From Ochrobactrum sp. CM-21-5 (GTDB lineage: Bacteria > Pseudomonadota > Alphaproteobacteria > Rhizobiales > Rhizobiaceae): a stretch of 64,000 nt of DNA. Under the pieces are notes generated by a model that was not told where the DNA came from, did no database searches, and was given only the letters and a program-made list of their open reading frames with translations. Where the stretch lies: positions 62,001 to 126,000 of the forward strand of contig NZ_JACLZJ010000006.1 in the NCBI RefSeq assembly GCF_014253075.1. Reading direction: 5' to 3'. Position 1 is the stretch's first letter. Each line of letters begins with the position of its first letter. This document shows, in pieces, positions 55,929 through 64,000 of the stretch. Both the position numbers and the translations under genes were made by a program.

Positions 55929-57365
55929 TCAGATACCGGACTGTCCATCTGCACCGATATAGGCGATACGCAGCATGTTCGTTGCGCCCGGTGTTCCGAA
56001 AGGTACGCCTGCCGTGATGATGATACGGTCACCTGCCTTGCCAAATTCCTCGCGAAACACGATGTTGCAGGCGCGATCTACCATGTCTTCCAGGTCATGC
56101 GCGTCCTCGGTGACCACACAATGCAGGCCCCAGACGAGCGAAAGTCGGCGCGCGGTATCGACCACCGGCGACAGCGCGATGATCGGCGTGCGCGGACGCT
56201 CGCGTGCAGCGCGCAGGCCGGTCGTGCCGGAAGCCGTATAGGTGACGATTGCCGCAAGCTTCAGCGTTTCGGCAATCTGACGGGCCGCCAACGAGATGGC
56301 ATCCGCGCCAGTCGGTTCCGGCATGGCGCGCTGCGCATCGATGATGCCCGGATAGGTCGGCTCCTGCTCAACCTTTTCGGCAATGCGGTTCATGGTGGAG
56401 ACCGCTTCAACCGGATACTGGCCGGAAGCAGATTCTGCCGAAAGCATGATCGCATCGGCGCCTTCGAAGACGGCGGCGGCAACGTCCGATACTTCGGCGC
56501 GAGTCGGCACAGGCGCGGTAATCATCGATTCCAGCATCTGTGTGGCAACGACGACCGGCTTGCCGGCGCGACGCGCCTTGCGGGTGATGAGCTTCTGGAT
56601 GCCGGGAACGCTTTCCAGCGGTACTTCCACACCGAGATCGCCGCGGGCAACCATCAGCGCGTCCGAAAGCTCGATGATCTCATCGAGACGCGTCACGGCC
56701 TGCGGCTTTTCGATCTTCGACATGATACCGACCTTGCCGCGCGAAACCTTGCGTACTTCGGCCAAGTCTTCCGGGCGCTGGATGAAGGACAGCGCAACCC
56801 AATCGATTTCCTCCTTCAGCACCGCGTCGAGATCCTTGCGGTCCTTTTCGGTCAGCGCACCGACACCGAGTGTGGTGTCCGGCAGGCTCACGCCCTTGCG
56901 ATCGGAAATACGCGTTCCGGAAATGACCTTGCAACGGATCGACTTGCCGTCGCAGGCTTCCGCCACCAGATGCAGCTTGCCGTCATCGATCAGCAGGCGA
57001 TGACCCGGCTCGACCGCTTCCAGAATTTCGGGATGCGGAAGAAAGACGCGCTTTTCGTCGCCAGGGACATCGTTATTGTCGAGCGTGAAAGTCTGGCCGG
57101 GAACGAGATCGACCTTACCTTCCTTGAACTTGCCCACACGCAGCTTCGGGCCCTGCAAATCCGCCAGAATACCGATCGGGCGGCCAACGTCCTTTTCCAC
57201 ATTGCGGATGCGCTTGACGAGCGTCCGCATCAGGTCATGGTCGGCATGGCTCATATTGATGCGGAATACGTCGGCACCCGCTTCAAAGAGCTTGCGGATA
57301 ACAGCTTCCTCACCGGACGCCGGACCCAGCGTAGCGAGAATTTTGACCTTGCGGTTGCGCTTCAT
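55929..57365 (-). CDS. pyk: Pyruvate kinase
   Basis: Has 478 residues. NATLGPASG-like N-terminus (ILATLGPAS), RINMSHAD, the metal site VARGDLGVEVP and VATQMLESMI are present. Final glycolytic step producing pyruvate and ATP. Its start overlaps the upstream DUF1036 stop by four bases (ATGA). Confidence 0.98.
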   Translation of the reverse strand: MKRNRKVKILATLGPASGEEAVIRKLFEAGADVFRINMSHADHDLMRTLVKRIRNVEKDVGRPIGILADLQGPKLRVGKFKEGKVDLVPGQTFTLDNNDVPGDEKRVFLPHPEILEAVEPGHRLLIDDGKLHLVAEACDGKSIRCKVISGTRISDRKGVSLPDTTLGVGALTEKDRKDLDAVLKEEIDWVALSFIQRPEDLAEVRKVSRGKVGIMSKIEKPQAVTRLDEIIELSDALMVARGDLGVEVPLESVPGIQKLITRKARRAGKPVVVATQMLESMITAPVPTRAEVSDVAAAVFEGADAIMLSAESASGQYPVEAVSTMNRIAEKVEQEPTYPGIIDAQRAMPEPTGADAISLAARQIAETLKLAAIVTYTASGTTGLRAARERPRTPIIALSPVVDTARRLSLVWGLHCVVTEDAHDLEDMVDRACNIVFREEFGKAGDRIIITAGVPFGTPGATNMLRIAYIGADGQSGI

Positions 57366-57823
57366 TGATTATTCGTTCCTGTAACAGTGGGGTTTTCTGG
57401 CGGCGTTTCATCGGTGAGCTGTACCATCCAGCTCGATTGTTCCCCGGTATCGTATTCCTGGAAGCCGTTGCGCTGGAAACCGCGCGCGAAGCAATCCTGA
57501 ACACCTGTGATGCGGAATTCCTTTTCCGCGACGCACATATTGACTTTGCCTTCCCAGCGCCCACCGCCTTGGGCATCTTCAGCAAAGAGATAGTAATAGC
57601 GAGACGTCAGCGGGCCTTCGATCAGCGTCTTGCAGGTCGAGCCGTCGATATGCCACCAGCCTTCGGTCACCCAGCCGGCTTTCGCTCTATAGCCGATGGA
57701 AACACCGACAAGATTCTGGGTCGCATTGCATACGCGAAAATCCGCGCGCGCCTCCACGGACGTCATACCCAGAGCCCCCATCAGCACTCCGGAGAACAAG
57801 GCAAGAAACAGTGGAAGTCGCAT
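57362..57823 (-). CDS. DUF1036 exported protein coupled to pyk
   Basis: Has 153 residues from MRLPLFLALF (57823; AGGGG eight bases upstream) with a signal peptide ending near EARA|DFRVCN. The DUF1036 domain contains RVCNATQNLVGVSIGY and WTEGWW-like GWVTEGWWHI. Cys residues may form disulfides. It is translationally coupled to pyk. Function unknown. Confidence 0.88.
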   Translation of the reverse strand: MRLPLFLALFSGVLMGALGMTSVEARADFRVCNATQNLVGVSIGYRAKAGWVTEGWWHIDGSTCKTLIEGPLTSRYYYLFAEDAQGGGRWEGKVNMCVAEKEFRITGVQDCFARGFQRNGFQEYDTGEQSSWMVQLTDETPPENPTVTGTNNQ

Positions 57824-58023
57824 TCGCAGAACCCCTTCAGCCCGCAATCGCTTATTTGTCACGCGCTTTTGTATCACATAAGGAAATCCCATTTCGGTAG
57901 CTCTCTTTTCGGCAGTTTCGCCTTTGATGTCAACGCAGTCCCATTGAGAACAACGCTCTTGACCAAAGAATGACCGTTGCAATCCCACCTTTCTCATGAC
58001 AGAGCTGAAACAGCTTCCCGCAT

Positions 58024-58854
58024 ATGACAGAAATCATCCCTAAAGTGACTCTGGGAACTTGCTCCATGTCATTCTCGCCTGCCCATCAGATCGATGGCGA
58101 TTTTCACCTCGGCTTGCTTCTGACCGCTGATCACGCAAAACGTGACCTTCCTGTTGAATATGGCACATTGGGTTTGCCGGAAAGTGAATTCGACCGTCAT
58201 ATCGCCTACGACATCGGTGTGGAAAACTTAACGCGCGAACTGGCGCACCGTCTCGGCGCGCCTGCGGTGCTGGGCGGTTTTTCCCGTCTGCTGATCGACC
58301 CCAATCGCGGCGAAGACGATCCAACCCTCATCATGCAATTGTCGGATGGTGCAATCATTTCCGGCAATTATCCGATGTCGGCAGGCGAACGCGAGGAACG
58401 GCTGGAACGTTTTTACCGCCCCTATCACCGTGCGGTCACAGAAACCAGCGCGTGTATCGCGGCGGCAAGCGGCAAGGCCCCTTTTATCGTTTCGATCCAT
58501 TCCTTCACGCCGCGTTGGAAAGACAAGGCCCGCCCATGGCAGATCGGCCTGCTCTGGGACAGGGATGACCGTGCTGTCATACCGCTTCTGTCTCTGCTGC
58601 GCGAGAATCCGGATCTCACTGTGGGTGACAATGAGCCTTATGACGGAGCACTGCGCAACGATGCCATGTATCGTCATGCCACGGCGCAGGGTTTTGCCCA
58701 TGTACTGATCGAAGTGCGACAGGATCTCATCGCTGACAAAAACGGCGTCATAGAATGGGCGGACCGCCTAGCGCCGATGCTGGCGCAAATCAATGCGCTC
58801 GACGCCATCCATGAAATCCGGCATTTCGGCTCCCGTACGGGACCAACGGAATGA
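58024..58854 (+). CDS. N-formylglutamate amidohydrolase family protein
   Basis: Has 276 residues. The family motifs LLLTADHAKRDLP, LGGFSRLLIDPNR and FIVSIHSFTPRW carry the predicted zinc ligands, with EVRQDLI near the end. HutG-like enzymes release formate from N-formylglutamate in histidine breakdown, but no hut genes are near, so the substrate is open. Confidence 0.88.
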   Translation: MTEIIPKVTLGTCSMSFSPAHQIDGDFHLGLLLTADHAKRDLPVEYGTLGLPESEFDRHIAYDIGVENLTRELAHRLGAPAVLGGFSRLLIDPNRGEDDPTLIMQLSDGAIISGNYPMSAGEREERLERFYRPYHRAVTETSACIAAASGKAPFIVSIHSFTPRWKDKARPWQIGLLWDRDDRAVIPLLSLLRENPDLTVGDNEPYDGALRNDAMYRHATAQGFAHVLIEVRQDLIADKNGVIEWADRLAPMLAQINALDAIHEIRHFGSRTGPTE

Positions 58855-59046
58855 ACCGGCCTGTCAGGAGCCACTTTACCCGCTATCCACAGGCTTGACC
58901 TGCAACTTTGGGTCGGGCATCGAAAAAGCCTCTTAATTTTGCCTGCGACTCGCAGGAAAAACGGTCCAGACTATCGACAAGCGGCATGGTTTCCGTGTGA
59001 AACCGATTGGCCGCAATCCTATTGACTTTGAATTGGAGAAAACCTC

Positions 59047-59307
59047 GTGAGCGACGACATTACCAGCGAAGCCCAAACCATTGCTGTCGGCCAGTTGCGC
59101 GCGTTTATCGAACGCATTGAGCGCCTGGAAGAAGAAAAAAAGACCATCGGCGATGATATCAAGGAAGTTTACGCCGAAATGAAGGGTTCCGGGTTTGACA
59201 GCAAGGTCGTCAGGACCATTATTCGTTTGCGGAAAAAAGAAGACCACGAACGCCAGGAAGAAGAAGCCATGCTCCAGCTTTACATGGACGCGCTTGGCAT
59301 GAGCTGA
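59047..59307 (+). CDS. gapR: Nucleoid-associated protein GapR (DUF2312)
   Basis: Has 86 residues from a GTG preceded by GGAGAAAACC. The GapR core [30 protein letters not shown] and [11 protein letters not shown] is present. In Caulobacter GapR clamps over-twisted DNA ahead of replication and transcription. Confidence 0.92.
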   Translation: MSDDITSEAQTIAVGQLRAFIERIERLEEEKKTIGDDIKEVYAEMKGSGFDSKVVRTIIRLRKKEDHERQEEEAMLQLYMDALGMS

Positions 59308-59396
59308 CCGCAGGCTCCGCGAACCTTTCTTCTTCCTGAAATCGGAACCCGGCAGGTCGAACCCAGACCCGCATTCTGAGGAAGGGGATTAGGTCC

Positions 59397-60344
59397 ATGG
59401 AGTTTACGAAGCTCGGACACACCGAACTCGATGTTTCGCCATTATGTTTTGGCGGTAACGTATTTGGATGGACGGTCGATGAAGCGACATCTTTTTCGCT
59501 TCTCGACCGTTTTGTCGATGCAGGCTTGAATTTCATCGACACGGCGGATGCCTACTCTGCCTGGGCCCCCGGCAATGTGGGCGGCGAATCCGAAACCATT
59601 ATCGGTAACTGGCTGAAATCGCGCGGCCTGCGCGACAAGGTCGTTATTGCCACCAAGGTCGGCTCCGAGATGGGGCCAGACGAAAAGGGGCTTTCTCCCG
59701 CCTATATCCGCAAAGCGGTGGACGCCTCACTCAAGCGGCTGCAAACGGATTATATCGATCTCTACCAGTCCCATTGGGACGATCCGGAAACCCCGTTCGA
59801 AGAGACACTGGGCACCTATAAGGAACTGATCGAGGCAGGCAAAGTGCGTGCCATAGGTGCCTCCAATCTGACGCCAGAACGCCTCACGGAAGCGCTCGAT
59901 ACGGCACAGAATCACAACCTGCCGCGCTATGAGAGCCTGCAGCCGCTTTACAATCTCCATGATCGCGCGGACTTTGAAGGTGGGCTGGAAGCGATCTGCC
60001 GTGACAACGGACTGGGCGTAATCCCATATTATTCGCTGGCAGCGGGTTTCCTGACCGGCAAATACCGTTCTGCCGACGATCTTGGCCAAAGCGCGCGCGG
60101 CAAGTCGGTTGAGAAATATCTGACGGATCGCGGGTCGCGCATCATTGCGGCACTGGATGAAGTCGCACGCAATCTGGACGTGACGCAGGCGCAAGTGGCA
60201 ATCGCCTGGCTGATCGCTCAGCCGTCGGTCACCGCGCCGATTGCCAGCGCCACGCGTTCGGCCCAGCTTGGGGAACTGATCGGTGCAGCGGAACTGAAGC
60301 TGACCGATGAAGCTATCAGCATATTGAACAAAGCGAGCAGTTGA
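59397..60344 (+). CDS. Aldo/keto reductase
   Basis: Has 315 residues, a TIM-barrel NADPH reductase of the YajO/Tas type: FIDTADAYSAWAPG, IATKVGSEM, DYIDLYQSHWDD and GASNLTPE carry the Asp-Tyr-Lys-His tetrad. The substrate is unknown. Confidence 0.92.
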   Translation: MEFTKLGHTELDVSPLCFGGNVFGWTVDEATSFSLLDRFVDAGLNFIDTADAYSAWAPGNVGGESETIIGNWLKSRGLRDKVVIATKVGSEMGPDEKGLSPAYIRKAVDASLKRLQTDYIDLYQSHWDDPETPFEETLGTYKELIEAGKVRAIGASNLTPERLTEALDTAQNHNLPRYESLQPLYNLHDRADFEGGLEAICRDNGLGVIPYYSLAAGFLTGKYRSADDLGQSARGKSVEKYLTDRGSRIIAALDEVARNLDVTQAQVAIAWLIAQPSVTAPIASATRSAQLGELIGAAELKLTDEAISILNKASS

Positions 60345-60359
60345 AGGCAGGCTGGAGGC

Positions 60360-62174
60360 TTACCCCTCCAGCTCTTCTCTCAACATTTCGAGCTCCAGCC
60401 ACTCTTCTTCCATGGCGGCGTTTTCTGTACGCTTCTTTTCCAGAAGATCGGCAGTCTTCGAGAAAAGCGTCGGATCCTTGGCATAAAGCTGCGGATCGGC
60501 AAGCTTGCCTTCCAGAACGGCGATTTCTTTGCCTAGCGCATCCATTTTGCCCGGCAGCGTTTCGAGTGCGAATTTCTGCTTGTAGGAAAGCTTGCGCTTT
60601 TCATCACGCTTGGGCTGCGAATTTCCTTCACCCTTGTCATCGGCGCGTGGGGCAGCGGTCTTTACATTGCGGCGCACTAGCGCCTGTTCCTTGCGCTGCG
60701 CCATCATGTCTGCATAGCCGCCCGCATATTCGAGCCAGCGTCCATCACCTTCCGGTGCGATGACCGAAGTAACAGTGCGGTCGAGAAAATCGCGGTCATG
60801 GCTGACCAGAATGACCGTTCCCGGAAAGCCGGCCACCAGCTCCTGCAACAGATCGAGCGTTTCCATATCGAGATCGTTGGTCGGTTCATCGAGAATAAGC
60901 AGATTGGCGGGCCGGGCCAGAACGCAAGCCAACATCAACCGCGCCCTTTCACCGCCGGAAAGCTCGCGGATAGGTGTCCGCGCCTGTTCCGGCTGGAACA
61001 GGAAGTCCTTCATATAGGACACCACATGCCGCTGCTCGCCATTGACGACGAGGCTCTCGCCGCGACCGTCTGTTAGATAATGCGTCAGCGTATCGTCCAG
61101 ATTGAGGTCCTCCCGCTTCTGGTCCAGCTCCGCCATTTCCAGATTGACACCGAGCCGCAAGGTGCCGGAATCCGGCTCCAGCTTGGCCGTCAGAAGCGAA
61201 AGCAGCGTGGTTTTTCCCGCACCGTTCGGCCCCACCAGACCGATACGGTCGCCGCGCTGCACTCGGATCGAGAAATCCTTGACCAGAACCCGCTCGCCAT
61301 AGGCTTTGTTGAGACCTTTGGCTTCGATCACCAGCTTGCCGGATTCCTTCGAATCGCTTGCCGCCAGAACGGCATTGCCCTGCGCCCTGCGATGATTGCG
61401 GAATTCGGCACGCATGCCGTGCAGTTCGCCCAGGCGGCGCATGTTGCGCTTGCGTCGTGCCGTCACGCCATAGCGCAACCAGTGCTCCTCGCGGGCAATC
61501 TGGCGGCCAAGCTTGTGCAGGTCGCGCTCTTCCTCTTCCAGCACCTTGTCGCGCCATTCCTCGAAATGGCCGAACCCCTGCTCGATGCGGCGCGTAATGC
61601 CCCGATCGAGCCAGGTTGTGGACCGGCTGACATTCTCCAGAAAACGACGGTCATGCGAAATAAGAACGATGGCCGAGCGAATCTGGCGCAGTTCGTCTTC
61701 CAGCCATTCAATGGTGGTAAGGTCGAGATGGTTTGTCGGCTCGTCCAGAAGCAGCACATCAGGCTGCGGCGCGATCACCCGCGCGAGTGCCGCACGGCGC
61801 GCTTCACCTCCGGAAAGTTGGTCGGGCTGTTCCTCGCCGGTCAGGCCCAGATGTTCCAGAAGATAGGTGACGCGATGCGGATCATCAGCCGGTCCCAACC
61901 CCGCTTCCACATAAGCCCGGACATTAGAGAAGCCGTCCATATCGGGCATCTGCGGCAGATAGCGAACGGTTGCACCCGGATGCTTGAATACCTCGCCGGA
62001 GGTGGGTTCGACCATACCGGCTGCGATTTTCAGCAAGGTCGATTTTCCCGAACCGTTACGCCCCACAAGCGCAATGCGGTCGCCCTCCCCGACCGAAAGA
62101 CCGGCCTCCTCCAGAAGCGGCGTGCCACCGAAAGTGAGTTTGATCTGGTCGAGACGAAGAAGGGGCGGTGCCAT
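60360..62174 (-). CDS. ABC-F family ATPase (Uup-like)
   Basis: Has 604 residues from MAPPLLRL (62174). It has two ABC domains: Walker A GRNGSGKST and GPNGAGKTT, signatures LSGGEARR and LSGGERAR, and Walker B LLDEPTNHLDL and LDEPTNDLDM. There are no membrane segments. The C-terminal coiled coil is the Uup type. Ribosome-associated or branched-DNA roles are known for relatives. Confidence 0.92.
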   Translation of the reverse strand: MAPPLLRLDQIKLTFGGTPLLEEAGLSVGEGDRIALVGRNGSGKSTLLKIAAGMVEPTSGEVFKHPGATVRYLPQMPDMDGFSNVRAYVEAGLGPADDPHRVTYLLEHLGLTGEEQPDQLSGGEARRAALARVIAPQPDVLLLDEPTNHLDLTTIEWLEDELRQIRSAIVLISHDRRFLENVSRSTTWLDRGITRRIEQGFGHFEEWRDKVLEEEERDLHKLGRQIAREEHWLRYGVTARRKRNMRRLGELHGMRAEFRNHRRAQGNAVLAASDSKESGKLVIEAKGLNKAYGERVLVKDFSIRVQRGDRIGLVGPNGAGKTTLLSLLTAKLEPDSGTLRLGVNLEMAELDQKREDLNLDDTLTHYLTDGRGESLVVNGEQRHVVSYMKDFLFQPEQARTPIRELSGGERARLMLACVLARPANLLILDEPTNDLDMETLDLLQELVAGFPGTVILVSHDRDFLDRTVTSVIAPEGDGRWLEYAGGYADMMAQRKEQALVRRNVKTAAPRADDKGEGNSQPKRDEKRKLSYKQKFALETLPGKMDALGKEIAVLEGKLADPQLYAKDPTLFSKTADLLEKKRTENAAMEEEWLELEMLREELEG

Positions 62175-62271
62175 GGTTCTCTGCAAAGTACGATTGAAAT
62201 TCCGCCTGCTTGTCCGCGACAAAAGCCGTTCTGTCAAATGGATCGGCGTCGAACAGGCATGAAAAACAAAC

Positions 62272-62305
62272 AGGCCGGGTTTCCCCGGCCTGTCTTTATC
62301 TGATC
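62272..62305 (-). terminator. Terminator after the glycine-zipper lipoprotein gene
   Basis: CAGGCCGGG / CCCGGCCTG stem with a GAAA-type loop, followed on the minus strand by TTTGTTTTTC. Confidence 0.8.
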
Positions 62306-62317
62306 TTCACGCAGTTA

Positions 62318-62602
62318 TTACTGACAAGGCGCTTCGTAAACGCGGCCATACGGATCACGATAACGGCAGTACTGAACACCATTACGAGTCTGGGCTGCAC
62401 CCAACAGCGTACCGGCAACACCACCGATGGCCGCACCGGCAAGGGCGCCGCGACCACTACCCGAAATCGCGCCGCCAGCAAGAGCGCCAAGGGCCGCACC
62501 GCCGACACCGTAACCAGCCGTACGCTGTTCCGACGTCGTGCATGCTGCTGTCGAGAACGCGAGCACGCCGGCAATTGCAATCATCGTAAGACGTGATTTC
62601 AT
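62318..62602 (-). CDS. Glycine-zipper lipoprotein (17-kDa surface antigen type)
   Basis: Has 94 residues from MKSRLTMIAIAGVLA (62602). The lipobox FSTAAC gives a lipidated Cys. A glycine-zipper region GGAALGALAGGAISG..GALAGAAIGG and the C-terminal YCRYRDPYGRVYEAPC follow. An outer-membrane lipoprotein is likely. Confidence 0.85.
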   Translation of the reverse strand: MKSRLTMIAIAGVLAFSTAACTTSEQRTAGYGVGGAALGALAGGAISGSGRGALAGAAIGGVAGTLLGAAQTRNGVQYCRYRDPYGRVYEAPCQ

Positions 62603-62743
62603 GAAACAATCTCCTGTAGAGTTGACATAACCACCGACTTTGCGTCCCCAATTTCGGCGTAAAGCAGATGATACCCGCTTGCCCCATTTACAATACGTTT
62701 CGCTCTTGGGCGTCAAGCGTTTTCAGATGGTAAGGTTAGCGTT

Positions 62744-63391
62744 TCAGCCACGATCACCATTCACGTCCAAGTTGGCTAAAAGTATCGCCAAGCCAGAACG
62801 CATAGTAATGTGAAGTGTTCCACGTATTATGTTAGAAACAGTCCATGATGAGCCGAATGGAAGGGTAACATTCTCTAACGGCCACTCCGCATTTGTGATC
62901 GTAAGCCCTTCGACTGCACTGAAATTAATGACGCTGAATGATGTTCCATCCGGTAAATCATAAGCATAATCCCCTGGCGGCAAAGGCCATGCTTCTTCAG
63001 CACCACTGGAAAGCAACACATCGCGGCCCTTTGCAGCCTGTGCTGTCGCCATGGTCAGATGCAAAAGAGTGTGGTCAGTTCTCTGGCCACCGAAAGCGCC
63101 GCAAAGGATGATCCGGGTTGCCCCGCGCGCGACCGCTTCCTCGAAAGCCAGCTCCCCGTCCGTCATATCCTTGGCACGCGGGAAGGTCTGTTGCGGCACA
63201 TGTGCGTAACGCCGGAACATGTCGTCGGAAGTCGAATCGAAATCACCCAGCCACAAGTCCGGCTCCACGCCCAGCGCAGCCGCGTGGCGGATGCCGCTAT
63301 CGGCAGCAAGAATGCGCGCCCCGGCGATCTGGCGCTTCAGGCGTTCGGTCACGACGAGATCGCCGCCGAGAAGAATGACGAATGTGCTCAT
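62744..63391 (-). CDS. thiN: Thiamine pyrophosphokinase
   Basis: Has 215 residues. LAADSGIRHA and WLGDFDS carry the catalytic Asp residues, and GAFGGQRTDHTL follows. It makes thiamine diphosphate from thiamine. It is divergent from the riboswitch-controlled thiB, so import and activation are neighbours. Confidence 0.93.
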   Translation of the reverse strand: MSTFVILLGGDLVVTERLKRQIAGARILAADSGIRHAAALGVEPDLWLGDFDSTSDDMFRRYAHVPQQTFPRAKDMTDGELAFEEAVARGATRIILCGAFGGQRTDHTLLHLTMATAQAAKGRDVLLSSGAEEAWPLPPGDYAYDLPDGTSFSVINFSAVEGLTITNAEWPLENVTLPFGSSWTVSNIIRGTLHITMRSGLAILLANLDVNGDRG

Positions 63392-63489
63392 AAGCTGCTC
63401 ATAACACGGGCGAATTGCTGCCGGAAGCCTGCATCTCCATGCGCGCTCATCCCTTGCCCTTCCCGTGCCAACACATTATTGTCTCAGCC

Positions 63490-63592
63490 GCTCTAACGGG
63501 GTGCCATTTGCGCTTGCAGATGGCTGAGAGGCCGCAATTCCGGTCAACCCGCTGAACCTGATCCGGTTTGCACCGGCGGAGGGATTAGATGC
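63490..63592 (+). promoter_or_regulatory. TPP (thi-box) riboswitch
   Basis: The conserved elements are in order: GGGGTGCC, CTGAGAGG, ACCCGCTGAACCTGATCCGG and CGGAGGGATTAGA. It lies 52 bases before thiB and represses it when thiamine diphosphate is plentiful. Confidence 0.96.
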
Positions 63593-63643
63593 TCCATAAA
63601 ACGGCGCTCAATCCTCTTGAAGTAAAAGAAAGGAAGTGCCGTC

Positions 63644-64000
63644 ATGCGGCTTTTATCGTTACTAACCGTTTCCCTGACGGCAGCCCTTGGCGTTGCGCCT
63701 GTCGCCGAGGCCAAAGGAGACAAGCTCACCGTCTATACCTATGACAGCTTCGTCGCCGAATGGGGTCCCGGCCCCAAGGTGAAGGAAAACTTCGAAAAGG
63801 AGTGCGGCTGTGAAGTTGAGTGGGTCGCTTCGGCTGATGGCGTGGCGCTGCTCAATCGCCTGAAGCTCGAAGGCAGCGGGACGAAAGCCGACATCGTTCT
63901 GGGTCTCGACACCAACCTCACGACGGAAGCCCGCGCTTCCGGCTATTTCGCGCCAAGCGGCATCGACTTGAGCAATGTGCAGGTTCCCGGTGGCTTCAGG
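63644..64000 (+). CDS. thiB: Thiamine ABC transporter substrate-binding protein ThiB, N-terminal part
   Basis: Periplasmic thiamine-binding protein cut by the window end after 119 codons. A signal peptide ends near [15 protein letters not shown]. The TbpA motifs [14 protein letters not shown] and [15 protein letters not shown] are present. AGGAAG precedes the ATG. Placed behind the TPP riboswitch. Confidence 0.95.
   Translation, partial: MRLLSLLTVSLTAALGVAPVAEAKGDKLTVYTYDSFVAEWGPGPKVKENFEKECGCEVEWVASADGVALLNRLKLEGSGTKADIVLGLDTNLTTEARASGYFAPSGIDLSNVQVPGGFR

Noticed and set aside
61080-62303. 407-residue plus-strand ORF
   Set aside because: Shadow of the ABC-F ATPase gene on the minus strand.

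Overview
This window is a stretch of chromosome from an alphaproteobacterium of the Brucella/Ochrobactrum group (Hyphomicrobiales, Brucellaceae). The assignment rests on near-Brucella protein sequences (the Pal lipoprotein matches remembered Omp16 almost residue for residue), on alphaproteobacterial markers (RcdA, TrcR/DUF1013, GapR/DUF2312, BioR, DUF1036, DUF1192), on CtrA-type boxes, and on dispersed palindromic repeats typical of these genomes. Most of the window is core, vertically inherited sequence with high coding density; species was not determined.

Layout. 1-817: truncated N-terminus of an autotransporter adhesin (minus). 1530-18082 (minus): an envelope and division block, glmM, ftsH, tilS, cpoB, pal, tolB, tolA, tolR, tolQ, then ybgC, ruvB, ruvA, ruvC. 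It is followed by a small accessory insertion (about 16500-17550) with a YciI-like gene and an IS5 transposase scar, and then rcdA. 18360-18500 holds a candidate small RNA with a CtrA-box promoter, followed by an OpgC-family glucan-modifying acyltransferase gene. 20170-25900 (plus): thiE-like, a Sel1-repeat protein, efp, suhB, and an uncharacterised MotA/MotB-like pair. 26010-36225: an ABC exporter, rpmE, yebC, the biotin regulator bioR with its own operator, an IS481 scar, bioY with a Cys-rich DUF1284 partner, a TerC protein, a YmdB-type phosphoesterase, 5-formyl-THF cyclo-ligase, 6S RNA, zapA (apparently with an ATA start) and a DUF4164 coiled-coil gene.

36226-43672 is a central-carbon cluster: tkt, gap, a glycolipid-binding-domain protein, pgk, a convergent PQQ-type sugar dehydrogenase, and class I fba. 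Then come prpE, a short-chain dehydrogenase, a DUF1127 peptide, a YafY/WYL regulator, trcR, a quinone oxidoreductase, DUF1192, an MFS transporter, two divergent DUF465 proteins, purE-purK, rpmJ, a TPR protein, pyk with an overlapping DUF1036 gene, an N-formylglutamate amidohydrolase, gapR, an aldo/keto reductase, an ABC-F ATPase, a glycine-zipper lipoprotein and thiamine pyrophosphokinase. The window ends with a TPP riboswitch and the start of thiB.

The observations most worth following are the CtrA-box-driven small RNA next to rcdA, the ATA start of zapA, the BioR operator sites at bioR and bioY with the linked Cys-rich gene, the three-fold coiled-coil repeat in CpoB, and the non-flagellar MotA/MotB-like pair. 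No CRISPR array, prophage, tRNA or rRNA was seen.
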